A stretch of DNA of 64,000 nucleotides from Nymphaea colorata (taxonomy: Eukaryota > Streptophyta > Magnoliopsida > Nymphaeales > Nymphaeaceae), in the NCBI RefSeq assembly GCF_008831285.2, contig NC_045148.1, forward strand, positions 13,928,802 to 13,992,801, read 5' to 3'. How positions within the stretch are numbered: the stretch's first letter is position 1; each line of letters starts with the position of its first letter. The position numbers were made by a program, and so were the translations under genes. A model generated the notes under the pieces. It did not search any database. It saw only the letters and a list, made by a program, of their open reading frames with translations, and had not been told where the DNA came from. Below, one piece after another: positions 10,753 through 23,700 of the stretch.

Positions 10753-12770
10753 CATCCAAGCTGGTCCCGCTGGAATTCACTAGTGGGAGCCAGGTGAATG
10801 CTCAACAAGTTCAAATCATTAAGATAACTTTTGGTTCCAGAGAAATTGACAAGATTTTATGGGGTATGTTCATTGGTTTTACAATGGGAGTGTGAAATTT
10901 ATCAGGTTAATGGATCTAACAACTACCTATATTCTTATTATGAAAAAAAAAGGAAGACAAATGTAGTTTGTGCAGGTGGAATTGAAATGGATTCAATTAC
11001 TGAGATCTATAGGAAATCTGATTCAGGAAAAACTCAGTTATGTCACACATTGTGTGTCACTTTTCAAGAAAGTGGTTATGTTCCCATCTCATGTTTTCTA
11101 TTGTAATTAGAAGGATTCAAGACAAAACTAGAGAACAACCGAACTGGCCCCGCCAAAATGCTTGTTGATCAAGTATTTTCTTTTTAAGCTTCCTTTGTAT
11201 CAAGAAGGTGGTGCAAGAAAAGCAATGTACTGTTACGAGCCGACTTTTTCAAGCCTTATTTGGCCCATGTGGTGCCGAAGGTTTCCCCAAAGCCTCTGGC
11301 CCAACTCTTTCTTAAGTTAGCGAAAGCGTTCATCAATCTTTTGGGACTATGAACTAGGCGAGGAGTGCTACGCACTCGGTACACCATCACTCAAGTTTAT
11401 CCTATTGTAGACCATCGACAAGCCGTGGCCATGAGACCATGTCAGAACATCACCATTTCTCCAAGTGTCTATCTACTTCCATACGAAATCTGTGTGGGGG
11501 TAGACTTCCTTTGAGAGGAAGTCCCTAGCCGAAGTCAGTTGACGACTATATTTCATTAAGTAACGCGACCGACCATCACCCTACTCGACAATGAGCATTC
11601 ACTTGCTCATCCCCACGTGACTTTGTACAGTTGTGGAACGCAGCGTCCGCTGGGGGAATTGCCCCTAACCCACGCGCACCCCCTTGCGCATCCAAACGCT
11701 ACGCGTGGGGAACCTACCTGATTCCCCAATGACGGACTTGCACTTTCAAAGGGACTGATGACCATGATGCATTTATACGCTTCGTCGCTGCACCACTGCG
11801 CAGCACATTTCATGTGCATTGCTTTCTGCTTGACTTAGCGTTCGATTGGATCCCACATGTTTTTTGAGCAATGCATAAATTGGCCAAACAGCATATCCTT
11901 CTACTGGCTTGGCCGACCATACAAAGTTTGTTCGGCAACATGTACATTGATTCATGAAATACATTCAGGAAGGAGCGGCTCCTAGAGATTGCAAAAAAGT
12001 ACAACATTTTCCATTTCAACCCCTGCCTGTCACAAGATATTCACTAACAAATTCTCTTTGAAAGTTTAGATTTGGATTAATGGGCCCTCAAGTGCTAGAG
12101 AATGTTGTTCGTGCTAGAGCCTATAATATTGATCATCAATCACAACTTCATCTTAAAGCAGCCTCAATAATGATGGAAACCAGGTGTGCTTAGCTTTGTT
12201 AGGATAGTATTGCAATTATGGAACTGCATATAATTGAGAATTTTAAGGTTACAAGATAGTAGTGCAATCATGAAACTGCATATAATTAGGAACTTTTAAG
12301 ATTACGCATATTAGCAGAAATGTTCCAAGTTGGTAGTTTCATGGCTTCAACTTGGTTATCTGCTTGCTATGCTTGAGTTTTTGGTAAATTTAGTTTGTGC
12401 AAACTGGATAGAAACCTCTTGATCCAATCTATATAGAAATAATGTAGGTATTGGCTAGCCACAGTGTAATAGAACCAATTTTGCTCAAAATAAGTAATTA
12501 GTCCATGATCCTTCAGGTGATTACCATGATTCATTGGCATAAAGGTTGACCTTGTTATTGTTTGTAAGGTTCCAAGTCGGTAATTCTTCCTTTTCTATCT
12601 TTCTGTCTAATATTCGTCAAACTTGTTGATTCCGGTTTTAGAAACATCAACTTACTAGTCTTGTAGGCATTCATATCATATTGTTCATTTCATTATCTCC
12701 GCAAGTCTCACCATGCTTACCTAAGGCTGAAGCACGCTTTCAGATCTCCACGAAAGGAGTGGCTGATGTT
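10753..12770 (+). pseudogene. RAD51 pseudogene, copy 2 (four exon pieces)
   Basis: Exon-like pieces in RAD51 order: 10753-10863 (ASKLVPLEFTSGSQVNAQQV, then ITFGSREIDKILWG); 10976-11067 (GGIEMDSITEIYRKSDSGKT, then QLCHTLCVTFQ, the Walker A exon); 12068-12183 (RFGL, then PQVLENVVRARAYNIDHQSQ and an E-T-R end); 12704-12770 (SPCLPKAEARFQISTKGVAD). The first three keep good AG/GT splice borders and the first two join in frame. Defects: the Walker A motif G-E-F-R-S-G-K-T has become R-K-S-D-S-G-K-T; one base is missing in the third piece where L-N-G is expected; the last piece lacks the stop and V-K-D end; the Walker B exon, the V-A-V-V-I-T-N-Q exon and the N-terminal exons are absent. About 1 kb of transposon-like DNA separates pieces 2 and 3. 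It is a decayed genomic duplicate of RAD51. Confidence 0.85.
11100..12060. other. Repeat-like insertion inside RAD51 pseudogene copy 2
   Basis: GC-richer DNA between two RAD51 exon pieces. Positions 11239-11334 recur in inverted orientation at 29848-29947 (shared GCCGACTTTTTCAAGC and CTTAAGTTAGCGAAAGCGTT), so at least part is a dispersed repeat, likely a fragment of a larger transposon. No intact coding frame. Confidence 0.55.
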
Positions 12771-13081
12771 TCAGGGATGCAAGGATACGAGGACAACTGG
12801 CACATACAGTCTTATATTTCATCTTTTATTCAGGAGTGACTGATTTTTAAGATAAAACATTTGTTCTCATATACCTCACCAATCAGGCTGAGTGTTTTCC
12901 TCCATAATGCAGTATAAACCATTGTTAAAAATACCATAAACCATTGCCACATCATAAACGATGCAATTGTTTTTTGGGCAACTTTTTTTTTTAAGTAGAG
13001 ATTTTTAATTTTATCCTGCATCCATCCGGCAACATTCGGCATGCATGCATCAAGTTTAAGCTCTCTACTCACCCACGTCAA

Positions 13082-13861
13082 ATGGTATTCTTATTTCCCC
13101 TTTTCATAATTCTAGGTCCAACTAAATGAGTTTGATCGGGGCCACCTAAGATGGTCAGCTCCATACTCCCTACACGTGATGAAAAGCCATTAGGAGCCAG
13201 AATGGATTGCTCAGACTAACAAACAGCCATGTAGTACCCAATTAGTATTTGCCTTTGTGCTTTGGAACAGATGGGTTTGTTCGGGACCCAACGTTCCAAA
13301 CTTGACCTGGATTCGGCTGCAAACTCTACCTTGACTATTGACGCTTAGTTGAACGTAGATTCATGCGTATATGATGAGTTCTGATCGTTTTGTATCTCTC
13401 TTGTAGTCCTTCCTGCCCTGGGAGGCGTAGCTTGGATTTAGAAGCCATCCAGGCTTCTTTCTTATGCTGCTGCGGTTTAAATTTATTTCTGCTAGAGAGC
13501 AAATCAAATTCGTCAAACTTTTTTATCACCAAAGGGTTCAATACACACTTTGGCTAGCTTTTCCGGTTCAACTGCGAATTTTTGAGGAAACAAGACCTAG
13601 ACTTTTCTTTGTGCACATACTCTTTACTCCTCATGTTCTTAGTCATGGTCTTCATTGGCCATTCTTATGGCATTGAGAGCATCGTCTGCACTCCCCCAAG
13701 AAAATTATATGGGACGACCTCCTTCACTCGCCATTGGATCAACCATTTTCCTCTCTTATTTCATTATAAATTTCTCTCCTTGGCATCTTATCAGCTTCCC
13801 TTGACTCCCATACCAGTCTGTCACCATTAGAACAGAAGTTTTTCTCAACGCTAATAGTACC
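13082..13861. other. Spacer, no gene seen
   Basis: AT-rich DNA with short open frames on both strands (13335-13541 minus, 13582-13830 plus). They overlap one another and show no domain I recognise. Confidence 0.5.
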
Positions 13862-13869
13862 CATGGTGC

Positions 13870-14033
13870 CAGAGGGGCCTCAGATTTTTAGAAAATAAAA
13901 CATTTACATGTAAATTTTCAAAATTTTAGTTTAACTTACATAAAAGAACATTTCAAAAATTATATTTTGGCCCTTGTTAAAATATTGAAATTATAGTTTG
14001 TCCTGCATCAAAAAATTCCTAAATCTGCCCCTG
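13870..14033. mobile_element. hAT-like MITE, ~164 bp
   Basis: The left end CAGAGGGGCCTCAGATTT and the complement of the right end, CAGGGGCAGATTT, form imperfect terminal inverted repeats. The flanks CATGGTGC (13862-13869) and CATTGTGC (14034-14041) look like an 8-bp target duplication with one change. The interior is AT-rich with no coding. Confidence 0.6.
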
Positions 14034-14704
14034 CATTGTGCATCTCTTTCAATAAGCCTCCAACTTCTACCACGGTTGTCTCGAGACTAAGAATTCTATT
14101 CTCTTCATTTTCCACATTTATCAAGTTACAAAGGAGGCCCCACCCCCAGTTTTCATTCCAAGATCTGCGCAATTCACCATCCGCAATCTGCCACTAAAGG
14201 GGAAATCTGGATCTAACGTGAACATTTTAGACATAAAGGCTAAGAAGGACAAACGGTAAATGACATGCTTAAAATATTAGAACCAAGTAGTAAGCCTTCC
14301 ACCCTCCAAGGGAACAAGTACCATTAACCAAAAAAGAGAGTCAGATATTAATATGAAGATGTGCCCAAGAAACAGCGTTCATAAGATATTCAAACGGAGA
14401 ATTTTTATTCTCTACGCTTTCTTATTTTGTATTGTGATGGGAATACAAATGATCGGTGTACCCTGTGACTGGAGATAAGTGATTTACAGATCTTTGATAC
14501 CCTAATTCCTAATGACCTAGTCTCGTTTTCTTCTAACAGCAATCTGTTTTAGACTTCAGCAATTGGTATCTTGGCCTATTTGAGGAATACTTTATTTGAC
14601 ATATTTCTTTTATCTACACGTAAGAAAACACTCGCGAAGAGAAGCTGAGGTACATTTCGTTAAATTACAGAAAAATGCACAACCACCACTAGTGGTTTCA
14701 AGGA

Positions 14705-17700
14705 TCAAAAGAGCTCTTTATGGAACTTGAAACGTGTGGAAGTGTTCTGGCTCATCTCATTTGACAGCCTGTTCAGTTCTTTGGCCAACATGGGAACCCC
14801 ACAGTAGAATACACCTGCGTAGGAAAAATGAAACTCATGTAAGATTCAAATCTGAAAAAGTTGGGGACGATTGATAAGAGATACACATCCTATATGCACA
14901 AGTGCAAGGGATTTAGCCCGCGTTTCGGCATAAGGGGTCTGCAGTGTTCCCTGATCCCGATAACATGCTGCAAATTTTGTTTGAAAATAATGGTTTTCAT
15001 AAGACACTACATTAAGGCTTGAGCTCAATGCTTAAAACTCACTTGAAAAGGTAAAATTTTGTGTGGAAACCATGGTTCCCCCTTCGACATTCATGCAGAG
15101 ACGAAAACTATGATGTACCTCCTAATTAATAATCTCTTTTAGACAAAACTTAATAGGTTCTATTTTTTCTCCATTAGACTGGTCACGTACGCAAGCCGAT
15201 TCAGTGCTTGTGACTACATTAGGAAAAGAGATCCGGTTGCACTACTTTTTCTGTCCGACACGTTACTTCTTTTCGGGCAGGTCCTTAACAAAGTTACTAC
15301 TAGATATCATATCATGGCCTTCGACGGCACCCTTCACTAAAATACTGGATCCAGGCGAGAGAGCCAGTTGACGATGCTGATGATTAGCGCTGCGATGCAG
15401 GTTCGGAAAAATGTTAGCTGCATCGTATCCCCCTGCAACTGGGAAAGGTAACTATGAGAGGATGAAACTTTTCTTATGTAGCTTACCTATGGTCGCACCA
15501 GGATGCTTGGAAGCGATTCTGGTAAAAACTTTTCTCCAATCTGGTCTTGCAAAGTGGGTCCGAACCTGTCAGAGTAACCAAAGGCATGTTAGCAACTGCC
15601 AATTTGGCTTCATTTAAGAAATTTGAAAAAAGCTCTTCATTTTGTTTCGTCAAAAATAAGCAATATATATTCTATACACGGAAGCAAAGCCCAGCCCACA
15701 ATGTTGAAACAGACTGCCAGAGTGGGGGCCAACCAAGCATGCAAAGTATGTTCCGAGCCTTGGACTTCACAGACTATGTTAATTTCAATGTGAATCCTCG
15801 ATATACTAATAAGTTTTTTTTTTTTCGTGTTTAATAAATATTAATATTGGAGAAACTACTCTTGAACAGCAAGACCTAACCGCTGGCTGGTCAATTTCGA
15901 TTCGAAGAAGAGCTGGTTGAACGAACTACACGACCCATCCTGATTCCTGAAGCGTTCCGTCCGGCTCTATTTCTAACCCTGCTAAGCCGAAAACCTATGT
16001 GGGGTGTACATTGGTTCTGATAAAATGGATCATCTGAATGGATTCGCATATTCAGCGGAGATCAGTGTTCAATTGGGACACTGACCGACTGACGTGCATA
16101 TGTGACTCAGGTAACTGCAACCAATAGGTTGCATAAAAGAGTTTGGCTGAAGAATGTGAATAGGTTGCATAAAAGAGTTTGGCTGAAGAATGTGAATAGG
16201 TTGCATAAAAGAGTTTGGCTGAAGAATGTGATCTAAAGATCGATTCATATGAGGTGAACTGTAATAATTCATACGTCGTTCGTGCCTAAAATGGGGAGGA
16301 CAGCGGCTGAAGATAAGGTACAGGGGGACCTCGTAGGTCACGAAAGGAAAAAGTTATTCCATGAAGGTCGTACGCAGTGGGAAGTAGATAAAAGGAATAC
16401 GTTCTCTCAACTTCGCTTTTACCGCAACGGGGTAGGCCGATTAGCGTTCGATTGTGATCAATTCATTATCAGAAGGGGAAAACAGAAAGAAAAAATGGTG
16501 GAGAACGACGATGCTTACCCCTGTGCCAGAAAGAATGTCAACTCCATGTTTGGCATGATTCAGAGCTTGCACCATCGTGAGTAATGTCGATCTTGCGTCT
16601 CCTTCTTCATATACACTAGTGAGATAGTTGTGCATTTCTATGACTCCCTGCAACCACATAGCCGAACAGTGGCAACATAAGAACCAGGAAAAAATTCTTT
16701 TGAGCCAAGAAGATTTTTCGAGTTCAAATGTCATGAGCAAATAATGCCGCATCCTTTTTCCTATTTTGCCAAAACAGAAGAGTTAGCTAGTGATTAGGGG
16801 ACTACAAAATGTCAGATAACAGTTTGCTCTTCGTCTCAATCACATTAGGAGCACAAATTTTTTATCTTGCTCGAGAGGCAGAAAGAATGGGAGTATAGCA
16901 AAATCTGGAAATTTGGTAACATAATTAAGGAGATAAATTTTTTCTGTGCGAATATACAAATAGTTCAAAATTATAACGCCAGATTGGAAACTAAAGAGCG
17001 AAAGGGGCTTACTTTCGGATCCATCTCTGCAACTTCATTCATAACTTCTTTGAACCATTCAAAGGACCCTGCTTCCCGAGTGACCCAATAGAAGTGAGCG
17101 TTGGTTGTTCTATGAGTCTTCTTCTTTGAGCTTCCCCCCGATTTGAAGCTGCTTGAACTATCATCTGACTTGCTTGTTTCTGTATAAGAATCCTGCAGCA
17201 GAAATCATACTGAGTAACACATATGTTGCAGAGAGGTCATTCTAGGAATGATGGCTCAAGCGCACTCTTGCGACACTTTCTTTTCGTTTTTGGAAGAGAA
17301 AGCTTTTAGCAGATTCAACTACTTCAGAAAGAAAATTATCCTCCTAGTATCATCTATCACAATTTTACTGTTTCGGTTATACTTCTTCGGTATGAACTCG
17401 AAGAGCTTAATAATAAATTAAGAGCAAGACCATCGAAGGCCTTTAATATACTTTACCATCAGATCGTCTGCATGCCGGATGCTATTGAGTAGATCTCTGA
17501 GAATGCTAATGAAGGGGGTTGCCCCGATTCCGAGTCCAACCAGGAGTAAGACGTCGTAGTTCTCGTAGTCCTGAGCTGGAGCACCATATGGGCCATCGAT
17601 CAGCAACTTTGGCATGCTGTTTGCAACATTTCACATGCAAAGTTAGCTTGGTAAATATGGCTGAAGTACCCACAAGATATACTTCAAATCTTTTATGAAA

Positions 17701-20700
17701 TTCATGGTGGCATCGTACAAAAATCAGTATACGACTACTGAAATTAATCGAATAAAAAACATCGTCCCAATTGGGCAGTGAGGTATTCCACTATTTGGGT
17801 GAGTGTTTGACTAGGGATCTCTCTCCTTCTATGAAATACCTACTGCCGTATCAGCCACTGTGATGCACCTTTCCTTCTTGGGGTGATGAGCTCTAGCATA
17901 TAACATGTAGCAGGAAGAGATTTTGTTCAAAATTTTTGAAATCTCTCAGCAAGCATTTGTCTATATAAAGATTAAAGAGAAACAGTGAAAATTTACCATG
18001 CTTGATCCATTTCTCCAAATTTGTTGAACTTGGCTCTTCCAATTATTGAAAAATCATCAAATGGCTCAGTAAATACCCTCTTCAGTTCCTCAGTCCAATC
18101 TCCAACAGTGCGGATATGGATACTCAGATAATCATCCCCAGGTGCAGATGTAATAGAGAACGGATGCCTGTTCGATTCCAGCAAAAACAAGAAAAAAAAT
18201 AAAGAACTCAGGACTAAAGAACTGCAAGTTCAAACATAGAGGTCCTCCATTCTACAACTAAAATTGACAGAAAGGAAAAGTCTCTTTGCCAAATTATTAA
18301 AACAAAACAAAGGTTGCAAATAGGAAACCAAGTTTCTCTTCATGACATTGACATTTGACACTTCTGATGAATGTCAGTTATATTCGATTCCCAGACGCTT
18401 TCTGGAAAGTTGGTTCCTGTGAATTTTACGTCAAACTGTACAGATGTTCTTATTACCTGTTCAACGTCCCGTTTAACCAAATTTATAGATGTAATACCCA
18501 ACGTTGATTTAATAAAGGCCCACCTTTAAATCAAAATCTCGACATGCATGCTTGCAGCACAAGTTCTTTAACGTTTTAAAATAGGACAGTTGTCAAATTT
18601 TGGTGCCTTTGGGGAATAAAACATCCTAACAGGGGAGAAACAGAACCCAAGACTTGACTCTGATCAAATCATTCATGTCCATATATATATGTAGTTAACT
18701 TTAGTTTAACCAACTTTAAAAAAATTGAAATTCAAAGAACACTTTAGATAAGCTTTTACTGGATCCCAACAACAGTCTGTATTTATTTGAAAAAAGTAAT
18801 TTATTTTAAAGGTTACATTTATGTCAAATAAGGCTGTTCTTATAATTTCGATCATTAGCGCAGTATGGGGCTAAAAATCTGAGGATTTTGTTTCAAAAGC
18901 ACACACCACTCGAAGGGTGAAACAGCAGGACACTGGAGGAACACATATTGGCCGCTCCTGTAGCGAAATCCTGGAGGCTTGGACATGACCAGACTTAGAA
19001 CGCTCCCTGGGTGTACTGAAACCTGGAAGAACGATATAAGAAGGAGATTAGAAGAGATCATTAGAAGATTCGTGTTTTATAATAGTGAAACTAATGGCTT
19101 TTGTACGGCTCTGTACACACTAGCTCCGCAATGGGTTACGGGTTCAACAATCAAGAATGCCACTCTCTAACATATTCTGACAAGCGTCTACAGACTAGCT
19201 TGCCAACTTGAAGAAAAGAGATAAAAGAAAACGATCCCCCGCCGGATCTTAAATGAGGAGACATACACAAACAATTATCAAAAATCACAAATTTCATTTG
19301 TCATCGTCATTCCGAAAGCAATGGAGTTCAAATTCATGAGAGAGAGACAGAGAGAGAGAGAGGGTCACCTTCCATATCTTGACTGAGTAGGATTTAGACC
19401 TTAGGGCTCTGAGGGTTCGTTCTCCCAGATACAGCAACAGTGGAACGGCAAGATACATCCATGTCTGCAATTTCAGATAAACATCTGGGTCAAATATCCT
19501 TCCATGTAGCATAACAAGCGAAAAGCAATGGAGCTTCTAGAAGTCCCCACCTACGAGTGGCTCTGTATCTGGGGCTTCATAGATGGTTAATTTATGTCAA
19601 AAGGTTAGTTTGTCCGGTGATATCCAGGAGTTTCGGTTTGAATTCCCCACACTAGCCCTCTAAAATTCTTTATTATGTGCCTTTAGTAGCTTGCTTATTT
19701 ATATATATTAGTGCATCTAAAAACAAAATAACTTTCAAATTAGTGTTACTCCAGACAAAATTCCTGGCTCCGCCATTACTGCAAAGCGAACCTCAGCACT
19801 TTCAATGTGCTGGGGATTAACTCACGTTATAAGATGACAACATGATCACTGCTCTACTTTTTCCCCAATAATGCACCAGTTATAAAAGTATGTTTACTTA
19901 CCGTCTTCTGGTACCACTTGTGGACAAAGTACATGAAGTAGCCGTGCAGGAGGAGGAGGATGTAGACGATGGCGAGCAGGTGGTGGGAGTACCAGAAGGC
20001 ATTGAAACCAGTGAGGCGGCTGAACGGGCGAGGGAGCTGGAGGATGCTTCGCCTGAAGTGGTGGCTGGCAAGCACGAAGGCCACGGCCATGAGGAGGATC
20101 ATGGCCAAACCTGTGATGCCTTCCAGACCCTTGAGAAGGTCCGGGTACGTGGGCTGATGATTGTTGAAGTCGTGGGAGATGAGGGAGAACTGCTGAGGAG
20201 ATGCGCCTATAAGGCGGGGGAAGTCGCAGAACAAGTGGTTGCCCACGTGTAGGATGGTGCCGATCACAACGCCGAATGCTATTACCTGGAGAATGAAGCA
20301 CAGAGAGCGTAGCATCCGTCAAAGAAAACGTTGGTGAAAATCTCTCTCCTCCTCCCCTCCCTCTCTGATTACTGGAAAATTATCTGAAGGGTGAGAGAAG
20401 AACTTTTTCGTTATGTTTGTCAATAAAATATCAGCCTAAACGAAAAGCACAAAAGCGGATGAGATGTTTCCAAATTAAATGATTCTTCAGAATATGATCT
20501 CAAACTTTTTGGATGTTCAGTTGGCTTTTGAGAATCTCATAATGTTCCCCGCTGATAGTTGTCAATGAGACTAGGATCGATTTTGATTGGGATAATCCAA
20601 GAAAATTAGAAAAAAATTGTACTTTCTTTAGATTCAGGAATCAAGTTGTCTTATAAAAGCCTGTCTAACAGGAAACATGCATTAGATTTGGTGTCTTTCA

Positions 20701-23700
20701 GCCTTACGTGTTTGGGACAAAAGCATGACTTATGCAACACTAAATCGCAAAAAATTGAAGCTCGTTTATTACCTTAAAAGTTGTTTATGTTCGACTTGTT
20801 GGATTACACTAAAATAGAGTAGGAACTTAGTTTTGGCATGGAAATGAAGCTTAACTAGTTTATTTTGATTCTGTGCTCCTATCATAACCTAAACGAACTA
20901 ATAATGAATTATTATGACAGCACATCCAGAGATCTAGGCCAAATGACTCTGTCGAACTAACCAATGCAAGGGAAAGGGCTTAAGGTCTTCACAACTAGTT
21001 CAGTATAGCAAATTAAACAACCATGGATATTGCCGATAAATTAATTATAGCTCAAATGGCATGGTTCTAAAAAAGAATCAACGCTTGATATCACATTAAC
21101 ACCCGATGATAAGTATTCAGATTGTTTATTATGCTAACTCCTAGAGCGTGTCTCCATGAAACAGTGGATATTAATGAACACAACTGAAGGTTTAGGATGA
21201 GTAACAAACAGTTGCACCCATGTCTCCTTCAAGGCATTTGAAAAAAAATGCTCCTGGGAAATCTTGTGGGATAACTATTAAAATGAAGAGATTCGAACCC
21301 TGGGAATTCCAATAAAGAGCAAAATACATTTCCAAATATACTGCATCAGTGGTAAAGTTTGCGGATAAGCTAACCTAATAAAACAAAAGGGAATTACATT
21401 TACGAGCCTAATTTTTTCTTATAATCCTAAGAAAAGGGCCATCATTCATATTTTTAAATAAAGCTTCTTTCTCATGAACACTGCCAACTAAGCGTTTGAA
21501 GTAAAATTCTGCTAAATTGTAAAACCAAAGTTGGCTACAAGTTTATCTGTTCAATTGTCTGTCAATAAATCACATTCTTATTGTTTTAACTAATGTTTTC
21601 TTTATTTCTCGGGTTACAAAAGTGACTTGAAGCCCTTAATATTTGATCATTTTGATGAAAAATGTTGGCCTTATTAAATAATTGTAAAGGGTGGTCTTTT
21701 TAAGTTATAGGCTTGGAAGGCACCGAGTAGATCGGGAAAAAAAAAATTATAAAAGTACTTTATAAAAGAAAGTACTTGGTATCTAATTAAAACCGCGTAG
21801 GATGTCTTGCAGCTGAAGGAATTGAGAATTATGCTAGTTTCTATATTGCAAACGTGGGAACGCACCAACTTGGCTTTCCTTTTAAAAGGAAAGGTTGGTG
21901 GGAAATCCAATTCCATATAATTGCAGAATCATCTCTATCTACCTACTCTAGAAATACTAATTTTCACAAACAAATCAGTGTGGGCTATACTAGCTACTGA
22001 AAATTCCCTTGATTGCAAACGCCTTTCGGATCATGCGGAATGTTACGGAGGATCCGATTTGAATCACAAGGCTAGTATCAAGAAAATGGTGGGGTATATT
22101 CGATCAAGCCAAGTTTTACTAGAACCAACTTCTGATGAACCCATTGCAATCAATCCAATTCCCTGGATGTGCATTGGGGCCTATCGTATTAGTTGAAGGA
22201 CCTCACAAACATCAAATCGATGTTCTTTCCTGGATTTTCAGCATGCTTTTTAATGTTGAGTAGCTCTATGTCGAGTATAGAGTAGTCTTAAGTTCGTTTA
22301 TCAAAATTCCTACTTCCTACCAACTAGCATTAGCTAGACCTAAGTATGAAAGCTTGGTGGACAACCTCCTTAGCTCGTCTAAGTTCGTGAAATTCATACA
22401 AATTTGTCAGACTACTTTAACTAAGCTGTGTGAGACCATTGCCTGTACAAGCTAATAATATATGGATGAACAGTTGCAGCATACCTTGTGAAAATTGATA
22501 TTGTCATCGAAGGGCACCAAGAGACGAGCAGGGGTTGACCGGAGCCAGGTGAGGGTGTTCCTGCAGACTGGCAACAGGATGAGGGCCATGTTGAACTTGA
22601 GCGTCTCGGCTGCGCCCTTGGCCGTGGTCAAACAGTATCCCATGATTTTAAATGCTGACTTATGCCTGTACTGGTTGAACTTGAAGTAAAAAAGGCCTGC
22701 CATTATGGCAAGCCACAGTGAGATCACCCATGCCCTCTGCCAATTTTCCTGCAAGAAGCACCAAAACCTGCAACTCATCCTTCTGGCTAGAGTCCTGGGC
22801 TTAAGCCCTTTGTTCGGGGTCCAGCCTTGGCTTGTGCAACTAAGTGCATGGCTGTAGTTCATGTAGGAATCCCTTTGCAAGAGCAACGTTTCCAGTTGCC
22901 AAAGCTGAAATTAAAACAAATAAAGGAGTGATTATCTCAGTTGGGAACCGTACCAACTATTCCATAGGTCAATTATCTGGGTTGCATCTGAAGACATATT
23001 TTCTCTCAATATTTTAAACTAGAACTTCGGCTTTTCTCAAAAAATTTTCTCATATTAAGACACTCTAGCAAATGATCAGCTTCTTTTATAAAATATGCAA
23101 AATGAATCACGGTTACAAATTGGGGCCATGCCCATTTTTTTCTTAGCCGGAAACATGAATTTGAACAAGTTGGCTAATTTTTGTGTCAATGGGAATTCAT
23201 CTTTCGCAGTTTACCATGACCATGGAAGGACGTCCCCGGAACACGGAAGCAATAACTTTTGTGGCTCAACTTGCAAACTGACCGCTGATTGATGTTGAGG
23301 TCTACTTTCAAACGTGAAATGGACATACACAGATATGCTGAAATATATGAAATTTGTTGCGTGCTAAAAAGCATGATAAGTTGCTTTGTAACTTGCGCGG
23401 AGCATATGGTGTCTAGGGCGGACACAGGGGCGCCCCTTGGATTTTCAGAAAAATTAAAATTTATACTACTTTTTCTTGCAGTCTCCATTAAATGACACAA
23501 AATGTCAAAATGTAATCAGACCTCCTAAATTTTGTAAAGAATATTAGTAGGCCCCGGTAAATTTTGTAAAGATGTTTAAGTGCATCCAGTTAAAGTTGTT
23601 AAACCTATGTGGCCATGCCACTGATCCAACATACAAAGATACCACTACTTCATAGAGGTTGAAATTATTTATGCAAAATAAGATACAAAATACGAGCCAA

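Noticed and set aside
10831-11106. 91-residue plus-strand frame as an intact gene
   Set aside because: It reads through an intron between two RAD51 exon pieces, so the central part is intron translation, not protein.
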